Assembly (NCBI RefSeq): GCF_001542415.1
Contig: NZ_LNCU01000062.1
Span: forward strand, 7,655-52,466
Direction: 5' to 3'
Source: Bradyrhizobium macuxiense
Lineage (GTDB): Bacteria; Pseudomonadota; Alphaproteobacteria; Rhizobiales; Xanthobacteraceae
DNA length: 44,812 bases
The notes below the pieces were generated by a model. The model saw nothing but the letters and a program-made list of their open reading frames with translations, had not been told where the DNA came from and did no database searches. A program made the position numbers and the translations under genes. Below, one piece after another: positions 1 through 9,568 of the stretch. Position 1 is the stretch's first letter. Every line of letters starts with the position of its first letter.

Positions 1-62
1 GCCGTAATCCGCCGCGGCGCATGCGCAGAGGTGGCGGATTACGCTTCGCGAATCCGCCCTAC
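1..62. repeat. Extragenic palindromic repeat (GTAATCCGCC type)
   Basis: Inverted arms GTAATCCGCC (4-13) and GGCGGATTAC (33-42) enclose a second small palindrome, GCGCATGCGC (17-26). A further partial arm, AATCCGCCCTAC, follows at 51-62. Short GC-rich palindromes of this kind are scattered between genes in Bradyrhizobium genomes. It lies downstream of the convergent end of selO. No open reading frame here looks real. Confidence 0.7.
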
Positions 63-81
63 AAAGCTTCACGAGCCGTGC

Positions 82-160
82 GTAGATGGGTAGAGCGAAG
101 CGAAACCCATCGATCTCGCGCGTGGAGGCATGATGGGTTTCACTGCGCTCTACCATCTAC
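82..160. repeat. Extragenic inverted repeat (GTAGATGGGTAGAGCGAAGCG type)
   Basis: The left arm at 82-111 and the right arm at 132-160 are near-perfect reverse complements, with about two mismatches and one gap. They are separated by about 20 bases. The AGCGAAGCG / CGCTTCGCT-like core is typical of dispersed Bradyrhizobium intergenic repeats. The right arm ends 7 bases from the selO stop codon, so the folded transcript could protect or end the selO mRNA; that role is inference. Confidence 0.75.
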
Positions 161-167
161 GAGGACC

Positions 168-1640
168 TTACGTCCCGCAGAACGTCTGTGTCACCAACTG
201 CTCGGGCAGCGGTGGCTCGGCGTAAGCCGCGTATTCCGGCTGGTCCTCGAACGGCTTTGCGAGCACGGTCAGCAGTTCCTCGAACGGAGCGTAGTCGTCA
301 TTGTTGACGGCGGCCTGGATCACCGCCTCGATGCGGTGGTTGCGCGGGATGAAGGCAGGGTTGACGGCGCGCATCGCGTCCTTGCGCTCGGCCGACGTTT
401 GCGGCTCCAGCGCGAGGCGCGCGCGCCAGCGGCCGGCCCATTCGTCGAAGGCTGCGGGATCGGTGAACTGTGCGCGGACGTCGGCGGCGTCATCGGCCGC
501 GGCGTCGCCGAGATGGCGGAAGGTCAGCGTGAAGTCGGCCTCGTTCTTGGCCATCGTGTCGAGCAGGTCCTGGATCAGCGCTTCATCGCCGTCGCGCGCG
601 GTGAACAGGCCGATCTTTTTGCGCAGGCCGGCATTGTAGGCCACCGTGAACTTTTCCGGGAATTCGCCGAGGATCGTCTGCGCCTGTTCGATCGCCTTCT
701 CCTGCTCGTCGGCGAACAGCGACAGCAGGCATTCGGCGAGCCGGGTCAGATTCCACAACGCGATGCGCGGCTGGTTGGCGTAGGCGTAGCGGCCCATCTC
801 GTCGATCGAGGAGAACACCTGCGCCGGGTTGTAGGCATCGAGGAAGGCGCAAGGGCCGTAGTCGATGGTCTCGCCTGAGATCGAGGTGTTGTCGGTGTTC
901 ATCACGCCGTGGATGAAGCCGACCAAAAGCCAGCGCGCGACGAGATCGGCCTGCCGCGCCACGACGGCTGCGAGCAGGGCGTGATAGGGCTGAGCGGCGG
1001 CCTTCAAATCGGGGTAGTGCCTAGCGATGACATGGTCGGCGAGCGCGCGCACGCCGTCGGTGTCGCCGCGGGCGGCGAAGAACTGGAACGTGCCGACGCG
1101 GATATGGCTCGCGGCGATGCGGGTCAGCACGGCGCCGGGCAGCGCGGTCTCGCGCATCACGGCCTCGCCGGTGACGACGGCGGCAAGCGAGCGTGTGGTC
1201 GGGATGCCCAATGCGAACATCGCCTCGCTGACGATGTATTCGCGCAGCACCGGTCCAAGCGCGGCGCGGCCGTCGCCGCGGCGGGAGAACGGGGTGGGGC
1301 CAGATCCCTTGAGCTGGATGTCGCGGCGGACGCCGTCTCTGTCGACGACCTCGCCGAGCAGGATGGCGCGGCCGTCGCCGAGCTGCGGCACAAACTGCCC
1401 GAACTGGTGGCCCGCATAGGCCATGGCGATCGGGTCGGCCCCGTCAGGCACGCGCTTTCCGGCGAGGATCTCGGCGCCCTCCGGCGTCGACAGCAGGTCC
1501 GGGTCCAGCCCGAGCTGGATGGCCAGCGGCCGGTTCAGCTTGATCAGCCGGGGGGCGGCCACCGGGGTTGGCGCGACGCGGGCGAAAAAGTTCGCCGGCA
1601 GCGCCGAATAGGTGTTCTGGAACGGGAAATGGATGGTCAT
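168..1640 (-). CDS. selO: Protein adenylyltransferase SelO (YdiU/UPF0061 family)
   Basis: A pseudokinase-fold enzyme of the SelO family, which transfers AMP from ATP to protein hydroxyl side chains and is linked to redox stress responses. The ATG at 1640 gives 490 residues, the usual length; the frame is open further upstream but that part has no family character. Family blocks are visible: YAGHQFGQFVPQLGDGRA (about 75-92), KGSGPTPFSRRGDGRA (about 111-126), HGVMNTDN (244-251) and DYGP (260-263), which supply nucleotide and metal ligands. The protein ends FCGT, so a cysteine sits third from the end, where animal SelO carries selenocysteine. It is divergent from aspS with 195 bases between the start codons. 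Confidence 0.93.
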   Translation of the reverse strand: MTIHFPFQNTYSALPANFFARVAPTPVAAPRLIKLNRPLAIQLGLDPDLLSTPEGAEILAGKRVPDGADPIAMAYAGHQFGQFVPQLGDGRAILLGEVVDRDGVRRDIQLKGSGPTPFSRRGDGRAALGPVLREYIVSEAMFALGIPTTRSLAAVVTGEAVMRETALPGAVLTRIAASHIRVGTFQFFAARGDTDGVRALADHVIARHYPDLKAAAQPYHALLAAVVARQADLVARWLLVGFIHGVMNTDNTSISGETIDYGPCAFLDAYNPAQVFSSIDEMGRYAYANQPRIALWNLTRLAECLLSLFADEQEKAIEQAQTILGEFPEKFTVAYNAGLRKKIGLFTARDGDEALIQDLLDTMAKNEADFTLTFRHLGDAAADDAADVRAQFTDPAAFDEWAGRWRARLALEPQTSAERKDAMRAVNPAFIPRNHRIEAVIQAAVNNDDYAPFEELLTVLAKPFEDQPEYAAYAEPPLPEQLVTQTFCGT

Positions 1641-1835
1641 GAACAGAAGATAGGCCCGCGGGGCGAATAGGCAAACGATCGGGCGCCAGCCGCCCGGAAA
1701 ATTCACCATTTGGGCGAAAAACCGGGCGTTCCCTTGGTTGCCGCCCCCGGTTGCCTCGGGTAAACCCTCCGCAGCTTCGGAACGTGCCTCGGGCCGTCCG
1801 ATTCGTTTCCTCCGACATCAGTTTTTGGGACACCC

Positions 1836-3611
1836 ATGCATCGCTACCGGTCACACACATGCGGCGCGCTCCGAGAGAGCGATATCGACCAGACGGTCCG
1901 GCTCTCCGGCTGGGTCCACCGGGTCCGCGACCATGGCGGCGTGCTGTTCGTCGACCTGCGCGACCATTACGGCATCACCCAGTGCGTGGCCGACCCGGAC
2001 TCGCCGGCATTCGCCGAGGTCGAGAAGTTCCGCTCAGAGTGGGTGGTGCGGATCGACGGCAAGGTGCGCCGCCGCCCCGCAGGTACCGACAATCCGGAAC
2101 TGCCGACCGGCATGGTCGAGATCTACATCAAGGAGATCGAGGTGCTCGGGCCCGCCGCCGAGCTGCCGCTGCCGGTGTTCGGCGAGCAGGAATATCCCGA
2201 GGATATCAGGCTCAAGTACCGTTTCCTCGACCTGCGCCGCGAGAAGCTGCATCAGAACATCATGACCCGCGGCGCGATCGTCGATTCCATGCGCCGGCGG
2301 ATGAAGGAGCAGGGCTTCTTCGAATTCCAGACCCCGATCCTGACGGCGTCATCGCCGGAAGGCGCACGCGACTTCCTCGTCCCGTCGCGCATCCATCCCG
2401 GCAAGTTCTACGCGCTGCCGCAGGCGCCGCAGCAGTACAAGCAGCTGCTGATGATGTCGGGCTTCGACCGCTACTTTCAGATCGCGCCGTGCTTCCGCGA
2501 CGAGGATCCGCGCGCCGACCGTCTGCCGGGCGAGTTCTACCAGCTCGACGTCGAGATGAGCTTCGTCACCCAGGACGATGTGTTCGCGGCGATGGAGCCG
2601 GTCATAACCGGCGTGTTCGAGGATTTCGCCAAGGGTAAGCCGGTCACCAGGAACTGGCCGCGGATTCCGTTTGCGGAAGCCGTGCGCAAATACGGCTCCG
2701 ACAAGCCCGACCTGCGCAACAAGATCATCATGCAGGAGGTCTCCGAGCACTTCCGCGGCTCCGGCTTCAAGGTGTTCGCGCGGATGCTGGAAGACCCGAA
2801 GAACCAGGTCTGGGCGATCCCGGGCACGGGCGGCGGCAGCCGCGCGTTCTGCGACCGCATGAACTCCTGGGCGCAGGGCGAAGGCCAGCCCGGCCTCGGC
2901 TACATCATGTGGCGCGAAGGCGGCGAGGGCGCTGGTCCGCTCGCGAACAACATCGGACCGGAACGCACTGCTGCGATCCGCGAGCAACTCGGCCTCAAGG
3001 AGGGCGATGCCGCGTTCTTCGTCGCCGGCGATCCGGAGAAGTTCTGGAAGTTCGCAGGCCTTGCCCGCACCAAGCTCGGCGAGGAGCTGAACCAGATCGA
3101 CAAGGACCGCTTCGAGCTCGCCTGGATCGTCGACTTCCCGATGTACGAGTATGACGAGGAGAACAAGAAGGTCGACTTCTCGCACAACCCGTTCTCGATG
3201 CCGCAGGGTGGCCTCGACGCGCTGACGACGCAGGATCCGCTGACGATCAAGGCATTCCAGTACGACATCGCCTGCAACGGCTACGAGATCGCCTCCGGCG
3301 GCATCCGCAACCACAAGCCGGAAGCGATGGTGAAGGCGTTCGAGATCGCGGGCTATGGCGAGCAGGAAGTCGTCGAGCGGTTCGGCGGCATGTACCGCGC
3401 CTTCCAGTACGGCGCGCCGCCGCATGGCGGCATGGCGGCCGGACTCGATCGCATCGTGATGCTGTTGTGCGGCACCAACAATCTGCGCGAGATCTCACTG
3501 TTCCCGATGAACCAGCAGGCCATGGACCTCCTGATGGGCGCGCCGTCGGAGGCAACGGCCAAGCAGCTCAAGGAGCTGCACATCAAGGTCAACCTGCCGG
3601 CGAAGGGCTAG
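1836..3611 (+). CDS. aspS: Aspartate--tRNA(Asp/Asn) ligase
   Basis: Class IIb aminoacyl-tRNA synthetase of 591 aa, the bacterial long form. It has an N-terminal OB-fold anticodon domain (1-110) and a catalytic core with the segment [18 protein letters not shown] (221-238) as motif 2. Motif 3 is [15 protein letters not shown] near the C-terminus, and the bacterial GAD insertion lies between them. Residue 33 is His (RDHGG), where E. coli AspRS has Leu30; His here is associated with non-discriminating enzymes that also charge tRNA-Asn. The cell would then use GatCAB to make Asn-tRNA(Asn). The specificity is inferred from that residue; enzyme identity is certain. The ATG at 1836 matches the family N-terminus. 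Confidence 0.97.
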   Translation: MHRYRSHTCGALRESDIDQTVRLSGWVHRVRDHGGVLFVDLRDHYGITQCVADPDSPAFAEVEKFRSEWVVRIDGKVRRRPAGTDNPELPTGMVEIYIKEIEVLGPAAELPLPVFGEQEYPEDIRLKYRFLDLRREKLHQNIMTRGAIVDSMRRRMKEQGFFEFQTPILTASSPEGARDFLVPSRIHPGKFYALPQAPQQYKQLLMMSGFDRYFQIAPCFRDEDPRADRLPGEFYQLDVEMSFVTQDDVFAAMEPVITGVFEDFAKGKPVTRNWPRIPFAEAVRKYGSDKPDLRNKIIMQEVSEHFRGSGFKVFARMLEDPKNQVWAIPGTGGGSRAFCDRMNSWAQGEGQPGLGYIMWREGGEGAGPLANNIGPERTAAIREQLGLKEGDAAFFVAGDPEKFWKFAGLARTKLGEELNQIDKDRFELAWIVDFPMYEYDEENKKVDFSHNPFSMPQGGLDALTTQDPLTIKAFQYDIACNGYEIASGGIRNHKPEAMVKAFEIAGYGEQEVVERFGGMYRAFQYGAPPHGGMAAGLDRIVMLLCGTNNLREISLFPMNQQAMDLLMGAPSEATAKQLKELHIKVNLPAKG

Positions 3612-3619
3612 CCTTGGCA

Positions 3620-3766
3620 GTCACCTCGTCCCGCTCTTGCGGGGAGAGGTCGGCGCGAAGCGCCGGGTGAGCGGTTTCTCTCCGCGCACGCTCATCTTTC
3701 GAATTTGCGGAGGCAGCCCGTCACCCCGACCCTCTCCCCGTAGAGAACGGGGCGAGGGAGAAGAGA
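3620..3766. repeat. Extragenic repeat cluster (CCTCTCCCCG type)
   Basis: Two hairpins sit between the convergent aspS and the membrane-protein gene. The first pairs CCTCGTCCCGC (3624-3634) with GCGGGGAGAGG (3639-3649). The second pairs CCCTCTCCCCGT (3730-3741) with ACGGGGCGAGGG (3747-3758). The sequence between them, with GGCGCGAAGCGCCGGGTGAG, is a well-known type of dispersed repeat in Bradyrhizobiaceae. It could end transcription from both sides, but neither hairpin is followed by a T run. Confidence 0.75.
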
Positions 3767-5752
3767 TCACAACCCCGTCGAGGCCTCGATCTTGAATTGC
3801 GCCAGCGCACTGGGCGGATCGGTCTTGAGCAACTGCATCAGCTGAAGCGCCGGCGCCTTGGCGCGCGGGGTCAGCTTGATGACCAGCGTTTGCCCGGGCG
3901 TCTCGATGAATTGGCTGATCGCGGTGACGAGGGCGGTGGCATCCGGATCGGCTCCGCCGCTCGCGTCGCCCTGCGCCTTGATGCTGTTGAGGATGGCGTT
4001 GCGCGCTTCGTCGCGGCTGACGTTCTGGGTGCGGGCGTACTGGGCGATCGCGATATCGATGACGCCGAGATCGTGCACGGTCAGCTCGATCGTGCCGGCT
4101 TCGATCTGCGCGGCCGCGCCCATGGCCTCCGCGGCGCTGGCGGAGAATGCCTCGCGCGGCACGTTGGCGAGCGAGACCTTCGCCGATGCATTGAGGAGGC
4201 CCGCAATGTCGAGCTTGACCGGCTCGAGCGCGAACGAGCGTGACGCCTCGGTCCAGGCAGCGCCGAGATCGGCATCGATGGCCATCGGGTTGATCCCGGC
4301 TGCGACGAGTGCCTGCTGCCGGGGATCAGCTGCATCCAGCGGTGCCGCCATTTTCGCGATCAGCCGAAGCTTGCTGGGGATCGACCCGACGAACTGACCC
4401 CAGTCGAGACTGAAGACATCGATGTTGACCGGCTTGCCGGTGGCCTTGTACGGCGACGCGAAATCCTTGACCTCAACGCCCTCGAGCAGCGGGAACAGCG
4501 CCAGCGCCTGTTCAGGCGACGGCTTCTGAGCGGCGAACTGTGCCGACAGCCGGACGAAGTTGGCGACATCGAGCGACTTCAGCGCGAAACGTCCGACCTT
4601 GATGGGGCCCTTCGGCGCGCGCGCATCGAGTCCCTCGATTGCAAGCTCACCGATCTTGCCGCCATCGAGGTTAAACCGCGTCGAGGCGAGCTTGAGCGGG
4701 CCTTGCGGCGTCTCGATCGAGAGTCCGTGCATCTCGGCATTTCCGATCCGGATGCCTTGATAGAGGCTGGCCAGCCTGTCCATCAGCTCGCGCGCCTGGG
4801 CGGGAGACGGCGGCGGGCTCCCCGGCGGCGGTATCATCGCCAGCAGCGCCGGCAGCTGCATCTGCGATGGCCTGAACCCGACGTCATCGACGGTTATGCC
4901 CTCGATCCGCATCTTCATGCCCCGCGTCGAGGTCACCTCATACGGGCCGGCCGAGACGTGCCGGTAAACCCGATAGTCCCTCGCATCGTCGCTCTTGCCC
5001 GGATCGAAGATCGCAGCCATCGCGCCGATATCGATGTCGCTTGCGACGACATTGGCGAGATTGCCGGTCATCTTGACCGCCTTGCCTGCCGCCTGGGAGT
5101 TGAAGATGTAGACGACGCCGTCGCTCCTGGAAGAGGTGATCTTTCCGTCCTTGATGTTATCAAGCACAAGGTTCGAATAAGTGTACTCGCCGCCGCTGCC
5201 CTCGGCGCCGGGCGTGGCGACCTTGATCGTGCCGGTCAGACTGGGGGCCGTGATCGACGTAGCGCTGACGCCGGCCAGATATACGAGGCCGAACCCGTAG
5301 AGATCGAACAGGGACGCCGACTTCCGTAGTTGACGAACGCCGGTGGGGCCGATGAAATCCTTCACCGTGACCTGCGGCAGCTTGTAGTTGAGCGTGAAGG
5401 CCTGCTTCTCGCCCATCGTGGCATCGATCTCGACGTCGCGGGCCTCAAGGCTACCGGCGGAAAAGCGCGAGGTGTCCGATCGGTCGACGCCGTAGGCCAT
5501 CACGGTGGCTGCCTTCAGCCTGAACGGCGGCTGCGTGCCGGTGTCGATGGCGATATCCCCGATGGTCAGGGTGCGCTGCATCAGGTCGAATGAAATCCGG
5601 CCGTGACTCGCCGTGCCGCCCTCGGCGCGGACCTGGTCGAATACGGCCTCCACGGCGCTGGTGATCCGCCGCTGGGTATAGAGGTCGAAGCCGAAGAAGC
5701 CGCCGATCGCAATCACGATGACGGCGACCAGGCCCAGCAGGATTTTCTTCAT
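3767..5752 (-). CDS. Large membrane-anchored exported protein of unknown function
   Basis: The protein has 661 residues from the ATG at 5752. It opens MKKILLGLVAVIVIAIGGFF, an uncleaved signal anchor with one transmembrane helix, followed by a long region that should be periplasmic. That region alternates hydrophobic beta-type stretches with Ala/Gly-rich helices and contains a Pro-rich hinge (PPPGSPPPSP) near the middle. The architecture resembles the DUF945 and AsmA-like proteins, but I see no diagnostic motif and do not assign a family. It converges on aspS across a repeat and is divergent from maeB with 233 bases between starts. Codon use matches its neighbours, so it is a real gene. Confidence 0.8.
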   Translation of the reverse strand: MKKILLGLVAVIVIAIGGFFGFDLYTQRRITSAVEAVFDQVRAEGGTASHGRISFDLMQRTLTIGDIAIDTGTQPPFRLKAATVMAYGVDRSDTSRFSAGSLEARDVEIDATMGEKQAFTLNYKLPQVTVKDFIGPTGVRQLRKSASLFDLYGFGLVYLAGVSATSITAPSLTGTIKVATPGAEGSGGEYTYSNLVLDNIKDGKITSSRSDGVVYIFNSQAAGKAVKMTGNLANVVASDIDIGAMAAIFDPGKSDDARDYRVYRHVSAGPYEVTSTRGMKMRIEGITVDDVGFRPSQMQLPALLAMIPPPGSPPPSPAQARELMDRLASLYQGIRIGNAEMHGLSIETPQGPLKLASTRFNLDGGKIGELAIEGLDARAPKGPIKVGRFALKSLDVANFVRLSAQFAAQKPSPEQALALFPLLEGVEVKDFASPYKATGKPVNIDVFSLDWGQFVGSIPSKLRLIAKMAAPLDAADPRQQALVAAGINPMAIDADLGAAWTEASRSFALEPVKLDIAGLLNASAKVSLANVPREAFSASAAEAMGAAAQIEAGTIELTVHDLGVIDIAIAQYARTQNVSRDEARNAILNSIKAQGDASGGADPDATALVTAISQFIETPGQTLVIKLTPRAKAPALQLMQLLKTDPPSALAQFKIEASTGL

Positions 5753-5985
5753 TCGGTCAGCTCCGGATCGTGCAAAGAACAAAATTTGCTATTCCCGGGT
5801 GGGATGCCACGGGGAGAGGGCGGCATTCGACGAACGTGCCGCCGCTGGCCTGTTGACGGGGACCTTATCGGATGTTGCATCCAAGCGGTTGGGCATGCTT
5901 CACATCCAGTTCGATTTGCCGGAAACTGACTCTTCTTAGATTAGCATAGAAACAAGATTTAAGGGCCGGAAACGCGGGAGCACGC

Positions 5986-8295
5986 ATGTCGTCATCGTCG
6001 GAAGAACTGCATAACGCGGCGCTCGCTTACCACCGGCTCCCGCGGCCTGGTAAGCTCGAGATCCAGGCGATCAAGCCGCTCGCCAACCAGCGCGACCTGG
6101 CGCTGGCCTATTCGCCGGGCGTCGCCGCCGCGTGCACCGAGATCGCCAAGAACCCCGCCGAGGCCGCAACCCTGACGGCCCGCTCCAACCTGGTGGCGGT
6201 GGTCTCCAACGGTACCGCGGTGCTTGGCCTCGGCAATATCGGGCCGCTGGCCTCGAAGCCTGTCATGGAAGGCAAGGCGGTGCTGTTCAAGAAGTTCGCC
6301 GGCATCGACGTGTTCGACATCGAGATCAAGGCGGATACCATCGAGCGTGTGGTCGAGACGGTCGCAGCGCTGGAGCCAACCTTCGGCGGCATCAACCTCG
6401 AGGACATCCGCGGGCCGGAGTGCTTCGAGATCGAGGCGCAGCTCAAGGAGCGCATGAAGATCCCGGTGTTTCACGACGACCAGCATGGCACCGCCATCAT
6501 CGTCACGGCCGCAATCGTCAATGGCCTCCTGCTGAACGGCAAGAAGCTTGCTGACGTGAAGATCGTCTGCTCCGGCGCGGGGGCGGCGGCGATCGCGACC
6601 CTCAATCTGCTGGTCTCGATGGGCGCCCAGCGCAAGAACATCTGGGTCTGCGACATCGACGGTGTCGTCTATGACGGCCGCAACACCACGATGGATCGCT
6701 GGAAGGCGGTCTACACGCAGAAGACCAGCGCGCGGGTGCTGGCGGACGTCATTCCGGGAGCGGACATCTTCATCGGCCTGTCGGCGCCGGGCGTGCTCAA
6801 GCCGGAGATGGTCAAGCAGATGGCGGACCAGCCGCTGGTGATGGCGCTCGCCAACCCGGTGCCGGAGATCATGCCGGACGAGGCGCGCCAGGCGCGGCCT
6901 GATGCCATGATCTGCACCGGACGGTCGGACTTCCCGAACCAGGTCAACAATGTCCTGTGCTTTCCGTTCATCTTCCGCGGCGCGCTCGACGTCGGTGCCA
7001 CCGCGATCAACGAGGCGATGAAGCACGCGGCGGTCGACGCGATCGCGCAGCTCGCGCGCGATCCGCCGTCGGACGCCGTGGCCCACGGCTTTGAACCCGG
7101 CGAGACGCAGGGGTTCGGTCCTGGGTCGCTGATCCCGAGCCCGTTCGATCCGCGGCTGATCCTGCGCATCGCGCCGGCCGTGGCGAAAGCCGCGATGGAG
7201 TCGGGCGTCGCGACCCGGCCGATCACGAACTTCGACGAATACTGCGCCGAGCTGCAGCGCTACGCGTTCCGTTCCGGCATCACCATGAAGCCGGTGTTCG
7301 CCAAGGCGAAGACCCAGCCGGTGCGCGTGATCTACGCCGAAGGCGAAGACGAGCGCGTGCTGCGCGCCACCCAGGTGGTGCTCGAGGAGAAGCTGGCGCG
7401 GCCGATCCTGGTCGGGCGTCCGTCGGTGGTGGAGACCCGGATCAAGCGCTTCGGCTTGGCAATCCAGGCCGGCCGCGATTTCGACCTCATCAATCCCGAG
7501 GACGATCCGCGCTACCGCTCCTATGTGCAGTCCTATATCGACGTCGCCGGGCGGCGCGGTGTAACGCCTGACGCGGCGCGTACGGTGGTCCGCACCAATA
7601 ACACGGTGATTGCGGCGCTGGCGGTGTCGCGCGGCGAGGCCGATGCCATGCTGTGCGGGGTCGAGGGCCGCTTCATGAGCCATCTGCGCCATGTTCGCGA
7701 GATCATCGGCTTCCTGCCGGGGGTCGGTGACTACGCAGCGATGTCGCTGATGATCACCACCAAGGGGGCGTATTTCCTGGCCGACACGCAGGTGCGCCCG
7801 AATCCCAGTGCGGAGGAGCTTGCCGAGGTGGCGTCGCTGGCGGCGGTTCACGCCCAGCGCTTCGCCTTCAAGCCCAAGATCGCTTTCGTGTCACATTCCG
7901 ACTTCGGGAGTTACGATACGGACTCGGCGCGCAAGATGCGCCGCGCGACCCAGCTCCTGAAGGACAAGCATCCGGAGATCGAGGCCGACGGCGAGATGCA
8001 GGCCGACACGGCGCTGTCGGCGATCGCGCGCAAGGCCGTGCTGCCGCAGTCGCGGCTGGAAGGTGAGGCCAACATCCTGATCATGCCGACGCTGGATGCG
8101 GCCAACATCGCCTATCAGACCATCAAGGTGTTGGGAAATGCATTGCCGGTTGGCCCGATCCTGATCGGTCCGGCGCGCCCGGCGCACATCCTCACCCCCG
8201 GTGTCACGGCGCGCGGCATCCTCAACATGACCGCGGTCGCCGCGGTCGAAGCCCAGGAGCGCGCCGGCCGCGCGCAGCCGACGCTGTTCGGCTAG
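5986..8295 (+). CDS. maeB: NADP-dependent malic enzyme, fused to phosphotransacetylase-like domain
   Basis: Oxidatively decarboxylates malate to pyruvate with NADP+, linking the TCA cycle to pyruvate and NADPH supply. It has 769 aa, the size of the fused MaeB type. The N-terminal malic enzyme part (about 1-430) shows [47 protein letters not shown], a GAGAAAIA dinucleotide fold, and LANPVPEI. The C-terminal part (about 440-769, from [14 protein letters not shown]) resembles phosphate acetyltransferase, which in this family is regulatory, binding acetyl-CoA, rather than catalytic. In rhizobia malic enzymes feed dicarboxylate carbon into the TCA cycle in nodules. GGGAG lies upstream of the ATG. 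The gene appears monocistronic. Confidence 0.96.
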   Translation: MSSSSEELHNAALAYHRLPRPGKLEIQAIKPLANQRDLALAYSPGVAAACTEIAKNPAEAATLTARSNLVAVVSNGTAVLGLGNIGPLASKPVMEGKAVLFKKFAGIDVFDIEIKADTIERVVETVAALEPTFGGINLEDIRGPECFEIEAQLKERMKIPVFHDDQHGTAIIVTAAIVNGLLLNGKKLADVKIVCSGAGAAAIATLNLLVSMGAQRKNIWVCDIDGVVYDGRNTTMDRWKAVYTQKTSARVLADVIPGADIFIGLSAPGVLKPEMVKQMADQPLVMALANPVPEIMPDEARQARPDAMICTGRSDFPNQVNNVLCFPFIFRGALDVGATAINEAMKHAAVDAIAQLARDPPSDAVAHGFEPGETQGFGPGSLIPSPFDPRLILRIAPAVAKAAMESGVATRPITNFDEYCAELQRYAFRSGITMKPVFAKAKTQPVRVIYAEGEDERVLRATQVVLEEKLARPILVGRPSVVETRIKRFGLAIQAGRDFDLINPEDDPRYRSYVQSYIDVAGRRGVTPDAARTVVRTNNTVIAALAVSRGEADAMLCGVEGRFMSHLRHVREIIGFLPGVGDYAAMSLMITTKGAYFLADTQVRPNPSAEELAEVASLAAVHAQRFAFKPKIAFVSHSDFGSYDTDSARKMRRATQLLKDKHPEIEADGEMQADTALSAIARKAVLPQSRLEGEANILIMPTLDAANIAYQTIKVLGNALPVGPILIGPARPAHILTPGVTARGILNMTAVAAVEAQERAGRAQPTLFG

Positions 8296-8342
8296 GGCAT
8301 GATCCGGAAAAGTGTGAAGCGGTTCTCCGAAAAGATCATGCT
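8296..8342. repeat. GCATGATCCGGAAAAGTG dispersed repeat
   Basis: The element starts GCATGATCCGGAAAAGTG and ends TCCGAAAAGATCATGC, so the outer arms GCATGATC and GATCATGC are complementary and the inner GGAAAA/TTCTCC pairs imperfectly. Repeats of this sequence occur very often between genes in Bradyrhizobium and related Rhizobiales. It begins directly after the maeB stop codon and may stabilise or end that transcript. Confidence 0.8.
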
Positions 8343-8417
8343 CGAACAATGAGATGAGATCACGATGCGATTCCGTGTCATCGCATCCTGATACAGGCGA
8401 GACGGATTCGATTTGAT

Positions 8418-8457
8418 CGAAGCAGGCGGAGCGACCATAATCGCGCCGCCTGCTTCG
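8418..8457 (+). terminator. Long perfect hairpin between maeB and doxX
   Basis: CGAAGCAGGCGG (8418-8429) is the exact reverse complement of CCGCCTGCTTCG (8446-8457). The stem continues with GCG (8431-8433) pairing to CGC (8442-8444) across one A/G mismatch. No T run follows, so it is not a classical intrinsic terminator. It ends 32 bases before the DoxX start codon, so it could also act as a 5' leader structure. I mark it as a terminator-like element only. Confidence 0.5.
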
Positions 8458-8489
8458 TCCGACGCCCGCCAATCAGTGAGGCCGACCCC

Positions 8490-8942
8490 ATGCCAGCATT
8501 CATCGTCTTCGGGCGAATCCTGTTCGCCGTGCTGTTCCTTTATTCGGGGGCGACCAAGCTGTTCGGCATCCAGGCGACGGCGGATCTGCTCGCGGCCAAG
8601 GTGACCATCCCCGCTGTGGTCGCGCCCTATACGCAGCAGATCGAAACCTTCGCTGGCATGCCGTTCATGCAGCTGCTGGCGATCGTGGTCGGAGCCTTCG
8701 AGATCATTGCCGGTCTGATGATCGCGGTGAATGTGCTGGCGCGGTTCTTCGCGATCCTGCTGATCATCTTCGTGTGCTTCACGACGTTCTACTTCCATGA
8801 TTTCTGGAATCAGCCGGCGCCCGACAACCTCAAGACCCTGATCGAGGCGCTGAAGAACCTGTCGCTGATCGGCGCGCTGTTCATCATCGCCGGCTACGGC
8901 CGCGGGCCGAGCAGGAACGACCCGTCTTACGGGGACGTGTAG
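8490..8942 (+). CDS. DoxX family integral membrane protein
   Basis: A 150-aa protein of the DoxX/DoxD-like family, small four-helix inner-membrane proteins found with redox and thiol-stress functions. The N-terminus FGRILFAVLFLYSGATKLFG is the typical first helix with its SGxxKL signature. Further hydrophobic helices lie at about 62-82 (LLAIVVGAFEIIAGLMIAV), 85-105 (FFAILLIIFVCFTTFYFH) and 130-145. GTGAGG precedes the ATG at a fair distance. It stands alone between maeB and a convergent dihydrofolate-reductase-like gene, so the context does not identify a partner. Confidence 0.85.
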   Translation: MPAFIVFGRILFAVLFLYSGATKLFGIQATADLLAAKVTIPAVVAPYTQQIETFAGMPFMQLLAIVVGAFEIIAGLMIAVNVLARFFAILLIIFVCFTTFYFHDFWNQPAPDNLKTLIEALKNLSLIGALFIIAGYGRGPSRNDPSYGDV

Positions 8943-8989
8943 GGGCGCGAAAGTTCAGCGTTCGGCCGTCATCGCACCGACCGCGATGA

Positions 8990-9547
8990 TCAAGCGATCC
9001 GCCGCCACGGCGTCACGCTGACCTCTTGCGCGGCGTCAATCAGTTGCGGCTCGCCGGCATGCAGGCCGTGCGCGGCGAGTACCTGTTGCGGCGAGCGGGC
9101 AGGGACGCCGGGAAAGCAGGGCTCGCCGTCGGGGATCTGCACGCGCGATGCGACCGACAGCCAGAACGTGTCGTAGCGGTCCATGAACATCCCGAACACG
9201 CCGGGGCCGCCGATGATCGCGGCCATGCCCGACGTGACGCCGGCCGCACGGCTTGCATCGTCAAACGAACAGCCGGCGGGATTCCACAAGAGCGACTTCG
9301 GATTGGATGGATCGGGCGCGGTGGCCTGCACCTTACGCGTCAGGATCAGGCGCCGCCGCTTCGGCGCGTTCGGCTGCTCCTCCTGGGAGTGGCGGCCGTG
9401 CACGATCAGGTCGGCGCCGTCGAGGGCTGCGGTGAAGAACCGCTTGTCACCCTCGATCTTGAGATCGTCGGGCATCACGTTCCGCGCATTGGCCAGCCGG
9501 CCGTCGGCGGAGACGATGACAAAGCCCTCGATACGCAACGCCGGCAC
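8990..9547 (-). CDS. Dihydrofolate reductase / RibD C-terminal-like protein
   Basis: The protein has 185 aa and the dihydrofolate reductase fold shared by FolA and the reductase half of RibD. The N-terminus (RIEGFVIVSADGRLAN) resembles strand A with the substrate loop. The segment AAIIGGPGVFGMFMDRYDTF matches the conserved IIGG-x-x-(V/I)-(Y/F) cofactor block, followed by PDGEPCFP near the end. It is shorter in the middle than a canonical FolA, so the substrate is uncertain; a general NADPH reductase is as likely. GTG appears to be the start. The gene begins 21 bases after the polysaccharide deacetylase stop codon on the same strand, so the two are probably co-transcribed. Confidence 0.7.
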   Translation of the reverse strand: MPALRIEGFVIVSADGRLANARNVMPDDLKIEGDKRFFTAALDGADLIVHGRHSQEEQPNAPKRRRLILTRKVQATAPDPSNPKSLLWNPAGCSFDDASRAAGVTSGMAAIIGGPGVFGMFMDRYDTFWLSVASRVQIPDGEPCFPGVPARSPQQVLAAHGLHAGEPQLIDAAQEVSVTPWRRIA

Positions 9548-9568
9548 AGAGATCGTCGCCGCCGCCGC

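Noticed and set aside
5992..7851. Long open frame of 619 codons opposite maeB
   Set aside because: It is an Arg/His/Asp-rich shadow of the maeB coding strand, with no motif and no ribosome site; high GC3 keeps such frames open.
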